A stretch of DNA of 64,000 nt, taken from assembly GCA_003009755.1 (NCBI GenBank), contig PXUB01000001.1, positions 85,854 through 149,853 on the forward strand. Reading direction: 5' to 3'. Below are positions 41,601 through 51,500 of the stretch, in pieces (within the stretch, counting starts at the first letter, position 1; every line of letters begins with the position of its first letter). Made by a program: the position numbers and the translations under genes. This DNA comes from Thermoplasmatales archaeon SW_10_69_26. GTDB lineage: Archaea > Thermoplasmatota > SW-10-69-26. The notes below the pieces were generated by a model. That model did no database searches. It had not been told where the DNA came from and was given only the letters and a program-made list of their open reading frames with translations.

Positions 41601-41610
41601 CCTTATCAAC
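41601..41610 (-). promoter_or_regulatory. TATA-like box for purK
   Basis: Minus-strand GTTGATAAGG lies 22-31 bases upstream of the purK ATG. The remaining 41611-41876 sequence contains short direct repeats (CACGAAGG, GAGGCACGGAGGCACAGAGG type) but no gene. Confidence 0.5.
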
Positions 41611-41876
41611 GTAGCGGGAGGGCGGAGAGCGGCTGTCTCGTTAAGCAGGGGCCGCGAAGGACACGAAGGATCGCCGAGGCCACGAAGGGCCTGTGACTCG
41701 CCGCCGGGCGGCGTTGTCACGGCAGCTGCTCCCCGTTGTGCCCTGGCGTCCCCTCGCGTACTTGGTGGTCCCCCCGTTTCTTATCCTTGCAGCGCGGGGC
41801 GGAGAGCAGGGGATGGCGGGGAGCCCTCACACAGAGGCACGGAGGCACAGAGGATGCGGAGAGTCGGAGGGCACGC

Positions 41877-42845
41877 TCAGGCCTCCTGGCTCGTGGGGTA
41901 TGGCAGCTCGAGATCGGCCAGCACGTTCTCGATCTCGTCGCGGTCGTCCTCGAGCCAGGGCGGCAGGACGAGGCGTTCGCCGAGGCTCTCGAGCGGTTCG
42001 TCGGCGGTGAAGCCGGGCTCCTCGGTGGCGAGCTCGAACAGGACGCCGCCGGGTTCGCGGAAGTACACCGACCTGAACCAGAACCGGTCGATGACGTCGG
42101 TGGGGTTGAGGCCGTGGTCGGCGACGGCCTCGCGCAGGCGCTTCTCGTCGGACTCGTCGCCGGCGCGCCAGGCGACGTGGTGGACGGTCCCCCGGCCGCC
42201 GCGGGCTCGTTGGGCCTGGGGGGCGGCGCGCAGCTCGAGGTAGCCGCTGGCGGGATCGGTGCCGGCGTAGCGGTGCCAGGAGCCGTCCTCGCCGACGTGC
42301 TCCATGCCGAGGACGTCGGTGACCAGCGTCTGGGTTCCCTCGAGCGAGGTCTCGCGGGCGCGGACGGCGTGGAAGCCGCGCAACTGGTGCTGTTCTGGCA
42401 CGGGGCTGCGTTCCCAGGCGGTCCACTCGCGCTCGGTGGCTTGCTCGGTCTCGACGATGGCCAAATCGAGCCCGTGCGGGCCGGAGAACGTGAGCACCGG
42501 GTCGCCGAAGCGTTCGCCGCGTTGCTTCACATCGGCCTCGCTGTCGGGCCCCCTTAACCGATCCGACCAGTAGTCGAGGCTGTCGGGTCGGACCTGGAAG
42601 GCGACCTCGCCGACGATGCCGGCGCCTGTGCGGCCCCGGCGGCCGTCGGGGAAGGGGAAGAACGTGAGATCGGTGCCGGGTCGGCCCTCGCGGTCGGCGT
42701 AGAACAGGTGGTAGGTGGTCGGGTCGTCCTGGTTGACCGAGCGCTTCACCAACCGGAGGCCGAGCTCGCCGGCGTAGAAGTCGAGGTTCTCCTGCGGGTC
42801 GCCGGCGACCGCGGTCACGTGGTGGATGCCGCCGATCGAGGGCAT
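41877..42845 (-). CDS. ring-cleaving dioxygenase-like VOC protein
   Basis: A 322-residue protein of the vicinal oxygen chelate (glyoxalase/extradiol dioxygenase) superfamily, two VOC modules per chain. GIHHVTAVAGDPQENLDFYAGELGLRLVKRSVNQDDP opens the first, and GTVHHVAWRAGDE the second; the histidines in HHVT and HHVA and the Glu in GVLFELATEEPG would bind the metal. The pattern matches the MhqO/LinE-like ring-cleaving dioxygenases that open hydroquinones. The ATG at 42845 follows a GGCGTTAAGGGG box by 25-36 bases. The substrate is uncertain. Confidence 0.88.
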   Translation of the reverse strand: MPSIGGIHHVTAVAGDPQENLDFYAGELGLRLVKRSVNQDDPTTYHLFYADREGRPGTDLTFFPFPDGRRGRTGAGIVGEVAFQVRPDSLDYWSDRLRGPDSEADVKQRGERFGDPVLTFSGPHGLDLAIVETEQATEREWTAWERSPVPEQHQLRGFHAVRARETSLEGTQTLVTDVLGMEHVGEDGSWHRYAGTDPASGYLELRAAPQAQRARGGRGTVHHVAWRAGDESDEKRLREAVADHGLNPTDVIDRFWFRSVYFREPGGVLFELATEEPGFTADEPLESLGERLVLPPWLEDDRDEIENVLADLELPYPTSQEA

Positions 42846-42869
42846 GGTGGAGTGGGGAGCAGGGCCTAG

Positions 42870-42881
42870 CCCCTTAACGCC
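42870..42881 (-). promoter_or_regulatory. TATA-like box for the VOC dioxygenase gene
   Basis: Minus-strand GGCGTTAAGGGG is the only AT-containing stretch upstream of the gene and sits at the standard spacing. Confidence 0.55.
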
Positions 42882-42909
42882 CCGCCCCCAACGCCGGCCG
42901 CCGGCGCGC

Positions 42910-44892
42910 TTAGGTCGGTCGGCGAGCCGCGAGACCGGCGACCGCGATCGCCGCCAGCGCCACCGTGGCGGGCCAGGGCACCTCGTCGGTGCCGGCCGGG
43001 TAGCCCTCGAGGCTGGCGGGCCCCACGAGCTGGGTGTCCGGGGCATCGGGCTTGGCGTGGACCTCCATCGCCGCGTCGTCGACGGGCTCGAAGCGGACGA
43101 CGGGTCGCTCGCCCTCGCCGACGGTGAAGCTCTGCGAGGGCTCGAACGTCACCGTCACCGGCGAGTCCTCCCCCTCGCACCGTTCGGTCGGGAACGTGAT
43201 CGTGTCCGCGGGGGTGGGATCCTCGGTGGGGTCACCGGCGGCGAACGCGATCTCGATTGAGCCCCCTGTCTGCTCGGTGCAGTGGAGGGAGAGGGTCCAG
43301 GGATCGGTCCCGGTCTCGTAGGTCTCGCCGGCGGGCTGGGCCCCGACCCAGACGAGCGCGCCCTCGGGGCTGGTCTGGCGGGGACCGCCGTCGGGATCGA
43401 TCTCGTCGCGGGCCATCTCCCAGCAGCCCTCGGCGGGGCAGTCGGCCTCGGGGAGGGCCTCGACGGTCCCGAAGGTCCACGCAGGCCCGGAGGCTTCGGG
43501 GTCCTGCGTGTCGGCCTCGTCGGTCGTCTCCTCCTCGTCCTGGCTCTCCTCGGCGGGTTCGTCGGTGGCTTCGACGGTGACGGTCGCGAACTCGGTCCCT
43601 TCGAGGTCGCGGGCGGTTTCGTCGTGGACGGCGGCCTCGAGGGGCATGCGGACGGTCTGGGCCACCTGGGGCCAGGTCACGTCGCCGGTGAACGTCACGC
43701 GCAGGTCGAGGCGATCGGCGTCGCCGGAGGGTTGGACGCCGACTGTGACCGTCTCCTGGACGCCGTCCCCGTCGGGGCCGTCGACGATGGAGACGCTGGA
43801 CGCGATCGACACCGGGTCGCCGGTGTCGGCGTCTTCGGCTTGCCCCGAGAAGGAGGACAGGCGATCGTCGTCGATGTGGTCCGGGAAGACCAAGAACAGC
43901 TTCACCGAGGAGCCGTCGTTGCTCACCTGGGAGACCGTGTAGGTGAACGCGTGCTGGGCCTGCTGGTCGGCCTCGATCGGATCGGGGTCGACCTCGCCGT
44001 CGAGCAGCTCGATGGCCGGCGTGTTCTCGGTTTCGGTGGCGAAGGTGCTCGGGGAGCCTGCTTCGGTGGCGGAGCCGGCCTCGGCGTGGACCTTGAACAC
44101 GTAGCTGGTGCCGGGCTCGAGGTTCGCAACGTCGACGCTGAGGGGCCCAGTCGAGGGGACGGTCTGGGTGTCGGTGCGGGCCAGCGTGTCGTCCTCGTCG
44201 CCCTCGATCCAGTAGGTGAACCAGACGTCGGCGCTGTCGGCGCCGTCGAGCTCGGTGAGATCGCCCCTCAGGGTCGCGCTGGAGGTGCCCACGTCGTCGG
44301 CCGAGTCCGTGGCGACGGCGACGGTCGCCTGGCTGGTGGTCTCGGGTTCGACGGTGACCGAGGCGATCTCTACGAGCGTGACGTCGGGCCCGTCGGGGTC
44401 GATCACGGAGGCCTCGACGGGCATCTCGGTCGTCTCCTCGACCGTGGGCCACTCGATGCTGCCGGTGACGTTGACGAGGAGATCGCGCGTGGCTCGCTCG
44501 CCTTCGGGTTGGACGCCCACGGTGACGGTCTCCTGGATGCCGTCGCCGTCGGGGCCGTCGACGATCGAGGCGCTCGACGAGATCGACACCGTCTCCTGCG
44601 TCTTGCGGTCGGTGACCTCGCCGCCGAATGAGCCCAGGCGCTGGCTGTCGATCCGGTCGGGGAAGGTCACGAACAGCGTGCTCTCGTCGCCCTCGTTGGA
44701 GACGTTGTCGACCTTGTAGCTGAACGTGTGGTCGACCTCCTCGCTCTTGCCGACCGCCTGATCAGGGTCGGCGACCCCGTCGTGGACGTTCTCGGCCGCC
44801 GACGCCAGCCCGGCCACGCCGGTCAACGCGAGCAGGGCGGTCGCGATGGCGATCCCCGTCGGAACCTCGAGACGCTCCCGGTCGCCGAACAT
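42910..44892 (-). CDS. large anchored surface protein with repeated beta domains
   Basis: A 660-residue surface protein: signal peptide (AIATALLALTGVAGLASA), two homologous beta-domains of about 130 residues (FSYKVDNVSNEGDESTLFVTFPDRI and FTYTVSQVSNDGSSVKLFLVFPDHI each followed by IVDGPDGDG...QETVTVGVQP), an intervening fibronectin-like module (YWIEGDEDDTLARTDTQT...YVFKVHAEAGSA), an acidic linker, a further beta domain and a C-terminal helix (VPWPATVALAAIAVAGLAA) with RRPT. It probably decorates the envelope or mediates adhesion. A CAGTATAGGG element lies close upstream of the start. Confidence 0.78.
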   Translation of the reverse strand: MFGDRERLEVPTGIAIATALLALTGVAGLASAAENVHDGVADPDQAVGKSEEVDHTFSYKVDNVSNEGDESTLFVTFPDRIDSQRLGSFGGEVTDRKTQETVSISSSASIVDGPDGDGIQETVTVGVQPEGERATRDLLVNVTGSIEWPTVEETTEMPVEASVIDPDGPDVTLVEIASVTVEPETTSQATVAVATDSADDVGTSSATLRGDLTELDGADSADVWFTYWIEGDEDDTLARTDTQTVPSTGPLSVDVANLEPGTSYVFKVHAEAGSATEAGSPSTFATETENTPAIELLDGEVDPDPIEADQQAQHAFTYTVSQVSNDGSSVKLFLVFPDHIDDDRLSSFSGQAEDADTGDPVSIASSVSIVDGPDGDGVQETVTVGVQPSGDADRLDLRVTFTGDVTWPQVAQTVRMPLEAAVHDETARDLEGTEFATVTVEATDEPAEESQDEEETTDEADTQDPEASGPAWTFGTVEALPEADCPAEGCWEMARDEIDPDGGPRQTSPEGALVWVGAQPAGETYETGTDPWTLSLHCTEQTGGSIEIAFAAGDPTEDPTPADTITFPTERCEGEDSPVTVTFEPSQSFTVGEGERPVVRFEPVDDAAMEVHAKPDAPDTQLVGPASLEGYPAGTDEVPWPATVALAAIAVAGLAARRPT

Positions 44893-44970
44893 CTCGCTGA
44901 CCCTATACTGGCTGGAGGGGGATAAACGGTGTTCAGCGATCGTCGAAGCCGTGAGAGCCCCGTGGGGGCC

Positions 44971-45495
44971 TCAGACGTCGAGACGATCGACCCTCGCCCG
45001 CTGGGGCGCTTCGTGGGCGAGCAGCCAGCGCTTGATCGCCAGCTTGCCGTCCGTGTCGGTGCCGCGGGCCCCGCCGAATCCGCCCAGGCCGTCGCAAGCG
45101 ACGACGCGGTGGCAGGGCCACACGAGCGGGACGGGGTTGCAGCGGAGGGCTTGGCCGACGGCGCGGGCGGCGCCGGGCTTGCCGATGCGTCGGGCCAGCT
45201 CGCCGTAGGTCACGGGTTGGCCGGGTGCGATCTCGGTCAGCTCGGTGAGCACGCGATGCTGGAAGGCGGTGACGTCGACGTCGGCGAGGGCCACCTCCGG
45301 GTGGTCGGCCCGGCCCTCGAGGTAGGCTTGGAAGGCCTCGTGAACCGGCTCGGGAACGGTCTCTTCCTGGGGCGGGGCCTGGATCGCCAGGTCGACCGCT
45401 TGGACGCGGTCCTCGCTGTCGGTGGTGACGAGGATGGCCCCGAACGGGGCCTCGATGGCGGCCGGCATCGTGCTCGCCAGAGAGCCGGAGGCCAT
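44971..45495 (-). CDS. ogt: methylated-DNA--protein-cysteine methyltransferase
   Basis: A 174-residue O6-alkylguanine alkyltransferase, which transfers the alkyl group to its own cysteine and repairs DNA once. VPLVWPCHRVVACDG carries the active-site PCHR(V/I), and VTAFQHRVLTELTEIAPGQPVTYGELAR is the helix-turn-helix that enters the minor groove. Length is normal. It ends the minus-strand run after the large synthase gene, 23 bases from the synthase stop, so co-transcription is possible. Confidence 0.93.
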   Translation of the reverse strand: MASGSLASTMPAAIEAPFGAILVTTDSEDRVQAVDLAIQAPPQEETVPEPVHEAFQAYLEGRADHPEVALADVDVTAFQHRVLTELTEIAPGQPVTYGELARRIGKPGAARAVGQALRCNPVPLVWPCHRVVACDGLGGFGGARGTDTDGKLAIKRWLLAHEAPQRARVDRLDV

Positions 45496-45518
45496 GAACG
45501 TTGACCCGCTCGGCGGGG

Positions 45519-48500
45519 TCAGGCTTCGGGTTCGGCGAGCGAGAGGACGAGGTCGCCGATCGTGGTCCAGCGGGCCTGGAAGCCGCCCTCGGGGGAGTGG
45601 ATGCAGGCGCTGTCGCCGGCGAGGTGGGTGACCTCGTAGGCCTGGGCCGGTTCCTCGAGCCCGGTGCCCAGGGCCTTGGCGGCGGCCTCCTTGAGCGTCC
45701 AGGCCAGCGTCTCACCGAGGGTGGTCTCGATCTCGGCGTCGGCCAGCATCGCCCGCTCGTCGCTGGTCAGGCTGTCCTCGCGCCAGGCGTCCGAGCGGTC
45801 CTCGATGCGTTCGAGGTCGATCCCGATCGGGCTCCCCTGGCGGGCGGCGGCAATCGCCAGGCCGTGGCCGTGCGTGATGGACACGCTGCCCTCGGCACCG
45901 TCGACGACCGGGCGCCCGTCGTCGCGGTCGAGGCTCGCGTCGTCGCCGAAGGCCTCCTGCAGGGTACGCTCGGCGGCGTGCGTGCCGGCCTCGCGTTCGG
46001 CCTCGCGCTTGCCGCGCGGGTCGCGGGGGTCGAGCACGTCGACGGGCTGGCCGCTGAGCGCGACGCCGTCCGGGGCGAAGCTCACCAGCTCGCCGGTGAC
46101 CTGCTGGTTGGCGTCGGTGCGTTGCAGGCGGAGGCCGCGCACGTGGACGATGGGCTCCTCGCCGTCTCGGACGGTGGCGTCCCAGGTGGAGCCGGTGGCG
46201 TCGGCGGCGACGAGGCGCGCGTCGACGCGCACCTGGCCCTGCCTGGGCGCCGCCTCGAAGCTCAGGGTCTTGATGCCGACGGGCAGCTGGCGGCTCTCGC
46301 GGGTGAGGCCGGCGGCCTGCATGGCGGCCTCGATGGCGAGCGCGTGCGGGGAGGCGCCGCCCACGGTCAGGTCGGCTTGGGCCCTGACGTGGTCCTCGCC
46401 GGGCCGGGCCCGCGTGAGGACCTGGAAGCTGGGCCCGTGGAACAGGCGCTCGTAGATCGCCTCGGCCGCGATCGGGTCGGTCTCGGGGTCGGCGCGGTCG
46501 ACGGGCTTGACACCGGGCCCGGGGCCGGCTCGGGCGCGGGCGTGCACGGTGTCGTTCTGGGTCACCTGCCAGGCCTCTCCGGTTGCCTCGACCCTGAGCG
46601 TGGTCGGCTCCGTGATCCAGGCGGGCTGGGTGAAGCCGACCTCGTGGAGGGCCTCGACGGGGCTCGCGTCCGGTGCGGTCGCCTGGCGGAGGGCTTGCAG
46701 GTAGCGGACGCCGGGTACGAGCGGGCGGCCGGCGACCTGGTGGTCGTCGAGGAAGGCTTCCTCGCCGGTGAGGTGGAGCTCGTCGGTCCCGGTGTGCGGG
46801 GTCCGGGGCTGCTGGTCGGCGACGAGGAAGGTGCCGGGCTGGGCGAAGGCGTCGGTGAAGACCTCGGCGCCTCGCTCGGGGGCGAGGAAGGTGACCTCGC
46901 GGTCCTCGAGCACGGCGCGCACGGTGTCGTCGTCGGCCATGCCGCCGGCGGCGTCCCAGGCGGTCCAGTGGATGAGGGTCCCGTCGACCGGGGCCAGCAG
47001 ACCGGGCAGGCAGCCGTTGGCGAGCGCGTAGTCGGCTTGGCCGGGGTTGCCGTAGGCGCCGGCGATCGAGCCGAAGGCGACGTGGTGGGCCTCGGGCAGC
47101 TCGTCGGTGAGCTTGTGCACGGGCGTGAGCTTGGTGTCGAGCACGAGCTGCATCTCGTCGCGGGTCTTGTCGGCGAAGCCGCGCGAGCGGTCCACGCCGA
47201 CGCCGTGCACGACGAGATCGATCGCGCCCCAGTCGTCCTCGACGGTGGCGACGACCTCGGCCAGCGCGTCACCGTCGGTCGCGTCGGCGCGGTGGTAGCT
47301 GGTCTCGGCGACGGCGGCCAGGGCCTGGTAGGCGTGGGCGCGGCGGGCCTTGCGGACCTCGCGTTGGACCCGTTCTTCGATCTCGGCGGGTGTGGGGTCC
47401 TCGCCGGTCCTCTGGGCCTCGGCGAGCATCTGCTCGCGCAGGTCCTGGATCTCGTCCTCGTCGTCGGGGTCCAGCTCGGGATCCACGAGGGGGCTGCGGC
47501 CGACGAGGGCCAGGCGGACCTCGTGGCGGTCGGCCAGCTCGGCCAGGCAGGGTTGCACGGCGGCGCCGAGGCCGCCGGGGGCGAGCACGGTGATCGGTTC
47601 CGCGAGGTCGAGCTCGGCCTCGGGGTCGGTGGGGGCCGGGGCCGGGCGTTGGCGCAGCGAGCCGTCGAGACGGACGTCCGTGGTCGTGTCGGCGAGGATC
47701 TCGGCGACGAGGGTCTCGTCGGTGACGTCCTCGCCGACGATCACGGCGCGGGCGTCGATCTCCTCGGCGCGCAGCGTGCCGGCCAGCGCCGGGAGGCCCC
47801 GGGCGGAGGCGTCCTCGCCGGCTGCGACGAGCACGGTGCGGGCCTCCTCGGGGACGTCTTGGAGGTGGACGAGGAGATCGGTGAGCGCCTCGGGGTCGGC
47901 CTCGGCGGTCACCGAGACGACGTGCAGGGGCGCGTCGGGGCCGTCGCTGGCGTCCCCCAGGCGGGCCTGCGTGGCCTCGGGCAGCGGGCCCTCGATCGTG
48001 ACCTGGTCGGGCTGGAGGGATCCCTCAGGGGGCTGGGCGGGTCGCCAGCGCCAGGCGGTGCGCTGGATCGCGTCGGCCTCGTGGTGGGTGTCGGCGGAGC
48101 CGTTCTCGGAGGCGGTGTCGGCGTCGCTTGCGGGGGTGCCGGCGTGCTCGGCGAGCAGGCGGGCGGCGTCGTCGACGGTCGGCACGTCAGCCAGACTCAT
48201 GCCCTCGATCGGCGGGATGCCCAGCTCCTCGCGCGCCTCGGCGAGCACCTCGGCCTGCTTGACCGTGTCCACGCCCAGATCGGCCTCGAGATCCATGCCC
48301 GGATCGATCACGTCCTCGGGGTAACCGGTCTTGCGTGAGACGAGGTCGACGAGCAGTGCCTCGACCTCGCTCACGTCGGGGCCGTCGGTCTCGGTCGGCT
48401 GGGTCCCGCTGGAGCCGTTGGTGCTGGCGGGCTCGGCCGCGGCTTCGTCGGCGTCGATGTCGGCCTCGCTGCTTCCGTTGGTCGTGGCACCGTCGGCGCC

Positions 48501-51500
48501 GTCGACGTGCTCGGCGAACAGCTGGGCCGCGTCGTCGACGGTCGGCACGTCGGCCAGGCTCATGCCCTCGATCGGCGGGATGCCCAGCTCCTCGCGCGCC
48601 TCGGCGAGCACCTCGGCCTGCTTGACCGTGTCCACGCCCAGATCAGCCTCGAGATCCATGCCCGGATCGATCACGTCCTCGGGGTAACCGGTCTTGCGTG
48701 AGACGAGGTCGACGAGCAACGCGCGGACCTGGGCGGGATCGACGCCGTCGGTGTTGGCGGTCGAGCCGTCCTGAGCGGTGGCCGATCCGCCCTCGGCGGT
48801 GGGCTCGGGGCTGCGGTCGGGCAGGGGCTGGCTGGTGGAGCCCTTGCCAGGCTGGCGGGCGGCGGCCGGGCGCGCCTCGGCTTCGCGGGTCTGGGTCTGG
48901 GTCGTCTGCGTCTCCCGATCGGGGTCGACGGCGCGCAGCAGGCGGTCCTGGCGGGTGACGGTGGCGTCCCCGACCGCACGGGATAGCCAGTCCTCGAAGG
49001 TGGCCTGGTCGATCTGGCCGGGCGCCTCGGCGATGCGTTCGAAGCAGGCCATGGCGACCTGGCTGCCGAAGCCGGCGGCGAAGCGCAGCGAGCGCGAGCG
49101 GTCGGTCGGGCCGCCCTCGCTGAAGGTGAACGTCTCGAAGGCGGGGTCGGGTTGCTCGAGGTTGGCGACGGGCGGGGCCTGGCGGCGGCGCAGCAGGTCG
49201 ACGGCGATGCCGTCCTCGAGCCCGGCGCCCATGGCGTGGCCTGTGAGGCCCTTCGTGTTGGTGACGAGCACGTCCTCGGCGTCGTCGCCGAGCGCGGCTT
49301 GCAGGGCGTCGATCTCGGCTTCGGCGGACCCGCCGCGGGGCGGGGTGGCGGGTTCGTGGCTGACGAAGACGAGGTCCTCGGCCAGCTCGCTGCGCGACAG
49401 GTCGGCGTCCTGGCGGACCTGGTCGAGGAAGGCCTCGACCTCGGCGCTGACGTGGTCGGGATCCAGGCGGGCGCCGTGGAAGGCGCTGTTGGCGACGCTG
49501 GTCTCGGCGATCTCGGCCAGCGGGGTGAGGCCGCGCTCGGTGGCGGCCTCGTGGGTCTCGACGACGAGCCCGACGGCGCCGGAGCCGACGAGCATGCCGT
49601 TGCGACGCCGGTCGAAGGGCAAGGCGGCCTCGTCGACGGTGTCGGCGGTGCTGGCGGCGCCGGCGGCCATGAAGCCGCTGCCGATCCAGGGCAAAAGCTT
49701 CTCGTTGCCGGCGACGTCGGCGCCGAGCACGATCACGCGCTCGCAGCGACCCTGCTCGATCCAGTCCTGGGCGAGGGCGAGCGCGCTCGTGGTGCTGGCG
49801 CAGGCGGCGTTGACGTGCAGGTTGGGGCCTCGGGCGTCGACGAGCTGGGCGACCTGGGCGTGTCCCATGCCGAGCACGCGGAACAGGAAATCGCGCGGGA
49901 ACTCGTCGGTGCTGGCGTGGGCGGGCTCGGGCTCGGCTCGATCGGTGTCGAGGTGGGTCTGGGCGGCCCAGTCCATCAGCTCGGCGCGGCCCTCGGCGTC
50001 CAGGTGGTCGCCCAGACGGTCGATGGCGTCGACGAGCGTGTCGGGGTCGGCGCCGGCGGGTGTCGGGCTGGGGGCCTGGGTGTCGACGATGTCGAGCAGG
50101 TTGTCGTAGCCGGGGAAGGCGCTGGCGAGGACGACGCCGGTCTCGGCCTGCAGGGGTTCCGGCAGCGACCAGCCCTCCTGCAGCGTCGTGCCGGTGCTGG
50201 TCTCGTGCTCGTCGGGGACCAGCGGGATCGAGGCGTCACTGAGGGCCTCGAGCGCGGCGGCGACGGCCAGGCGGGCGGTCCGGTCGGCGTCCTCGAGCCA
50301 GTCCTCGTCGACGCCGTAGGCCGACAGGTCGACGTCGGCGATGCGGCCGGCGAGCGAGACGACGTCCTCGGGGTCGTCGACGGCCTCGAAGCTGGGGCCG
50401 CCGTCGCCGTTCTTGTCGAGGCGTTGGACGCCCATGTCGGCCATCGTGCGCCGCTCGCCGTCGGGGACCTCGCTGAGGAGGTTCTCGCCCTCGAGCAGCG
50501 CCTGGCGGGCGGCCGGGTCGAAGGGATCCTCGACGCCGGGCACGCCGAGGCTGACGCCGGAGACGACGGTGCGCGGCGTCTGGACCTGCCGGGGCTCGGC
50601 GGGGCGAGCTTGCGCCGGGGTCGGCCGGGGGTCTGGCGTGAGCTGCGTGCTCGGCTGCGGCTCGTCGGCCTCGGCGGTGGGAGGGTCGGCGAGGCCGGCG
50701 GCGGTGAGGGCCAGCCGGGCTCGCGAGAACGAGGCGAGCTCGCCGGTGCGCTCGTGCATGGTGGGCACGGCGGGGATGTGGTCGGCGTTGGCTTGCGCCA
50801 GGCCGGAGAGCACGCGACCGGGGCCCGTCTCGACGATCATGTCGAGGTTCGCGTCGTCGAAGGCCTCCATCGTCTCGACCCACTCGACGGCGCTGGCGAC
50901 CTGCTCGGCGAGCAGGTCCCGGATCGCGTCGGGGTCCTCCGGGTAGGGGTCGCCGGTGGCGTTGGCGATCACGGTCGTCTCGGGCGGGTCGACCGGGATC
51001 CGCTCGAGCACCTCGCGCAGGGGGGCCTGCGCGGGTTCGACGATCGGGCTGTGGAAGGCCGCGGAGACCTGCAGTTGGCTGTTGCGGACGTCAGACTCGT
51101 CGGCGCGCTCGGCCAGGGTCTCGAGCGCGGGCGTGGTGCCGGCGACGACGGTCTGCTCGGGACCGTTGACGTTGGCGGGCCAGGCGTCGAGGTCCTGGAT
51201 GAGATCGAGCGCGCCAGCGCGGTCGGTCTCGAGCGCGACGAGGCCGCCGGGATCGTCGACCTCGACGTCGGCCATCTCCCGGCCGCGCGCGCTGACGGCG
51301 TGCAGGGCGTCCTCGAAGCTGAGCGTGCCAGCCGCCACGAGCGCGGCGTACTCGCCCAGGGAGTGCCCGGCGACGATGTCGGGGTCGACGCCCAGCTCCT
51401 CGAGGACGCGCAGCATGGCGACGTCGGCGGCGAGCACGGCGGGTTGGCAGACCTCGGTCGGGGTCAGCGCCTGGATGCCGTCCTCGCCTTCCTTGGCGAG

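Noticed and set aside
42841-43046. N-terminal extension of the VOC dioxygenase frame to 43046
   Set aside because: The added residues are the antisense of the surface-protein gene end, and the promoter box lies inside them.
45501-48338. 945-codon plus-strand open frame
   Set aside because: Same reason: mirror of the KR, DH and transferase domains with no recognisable fold.
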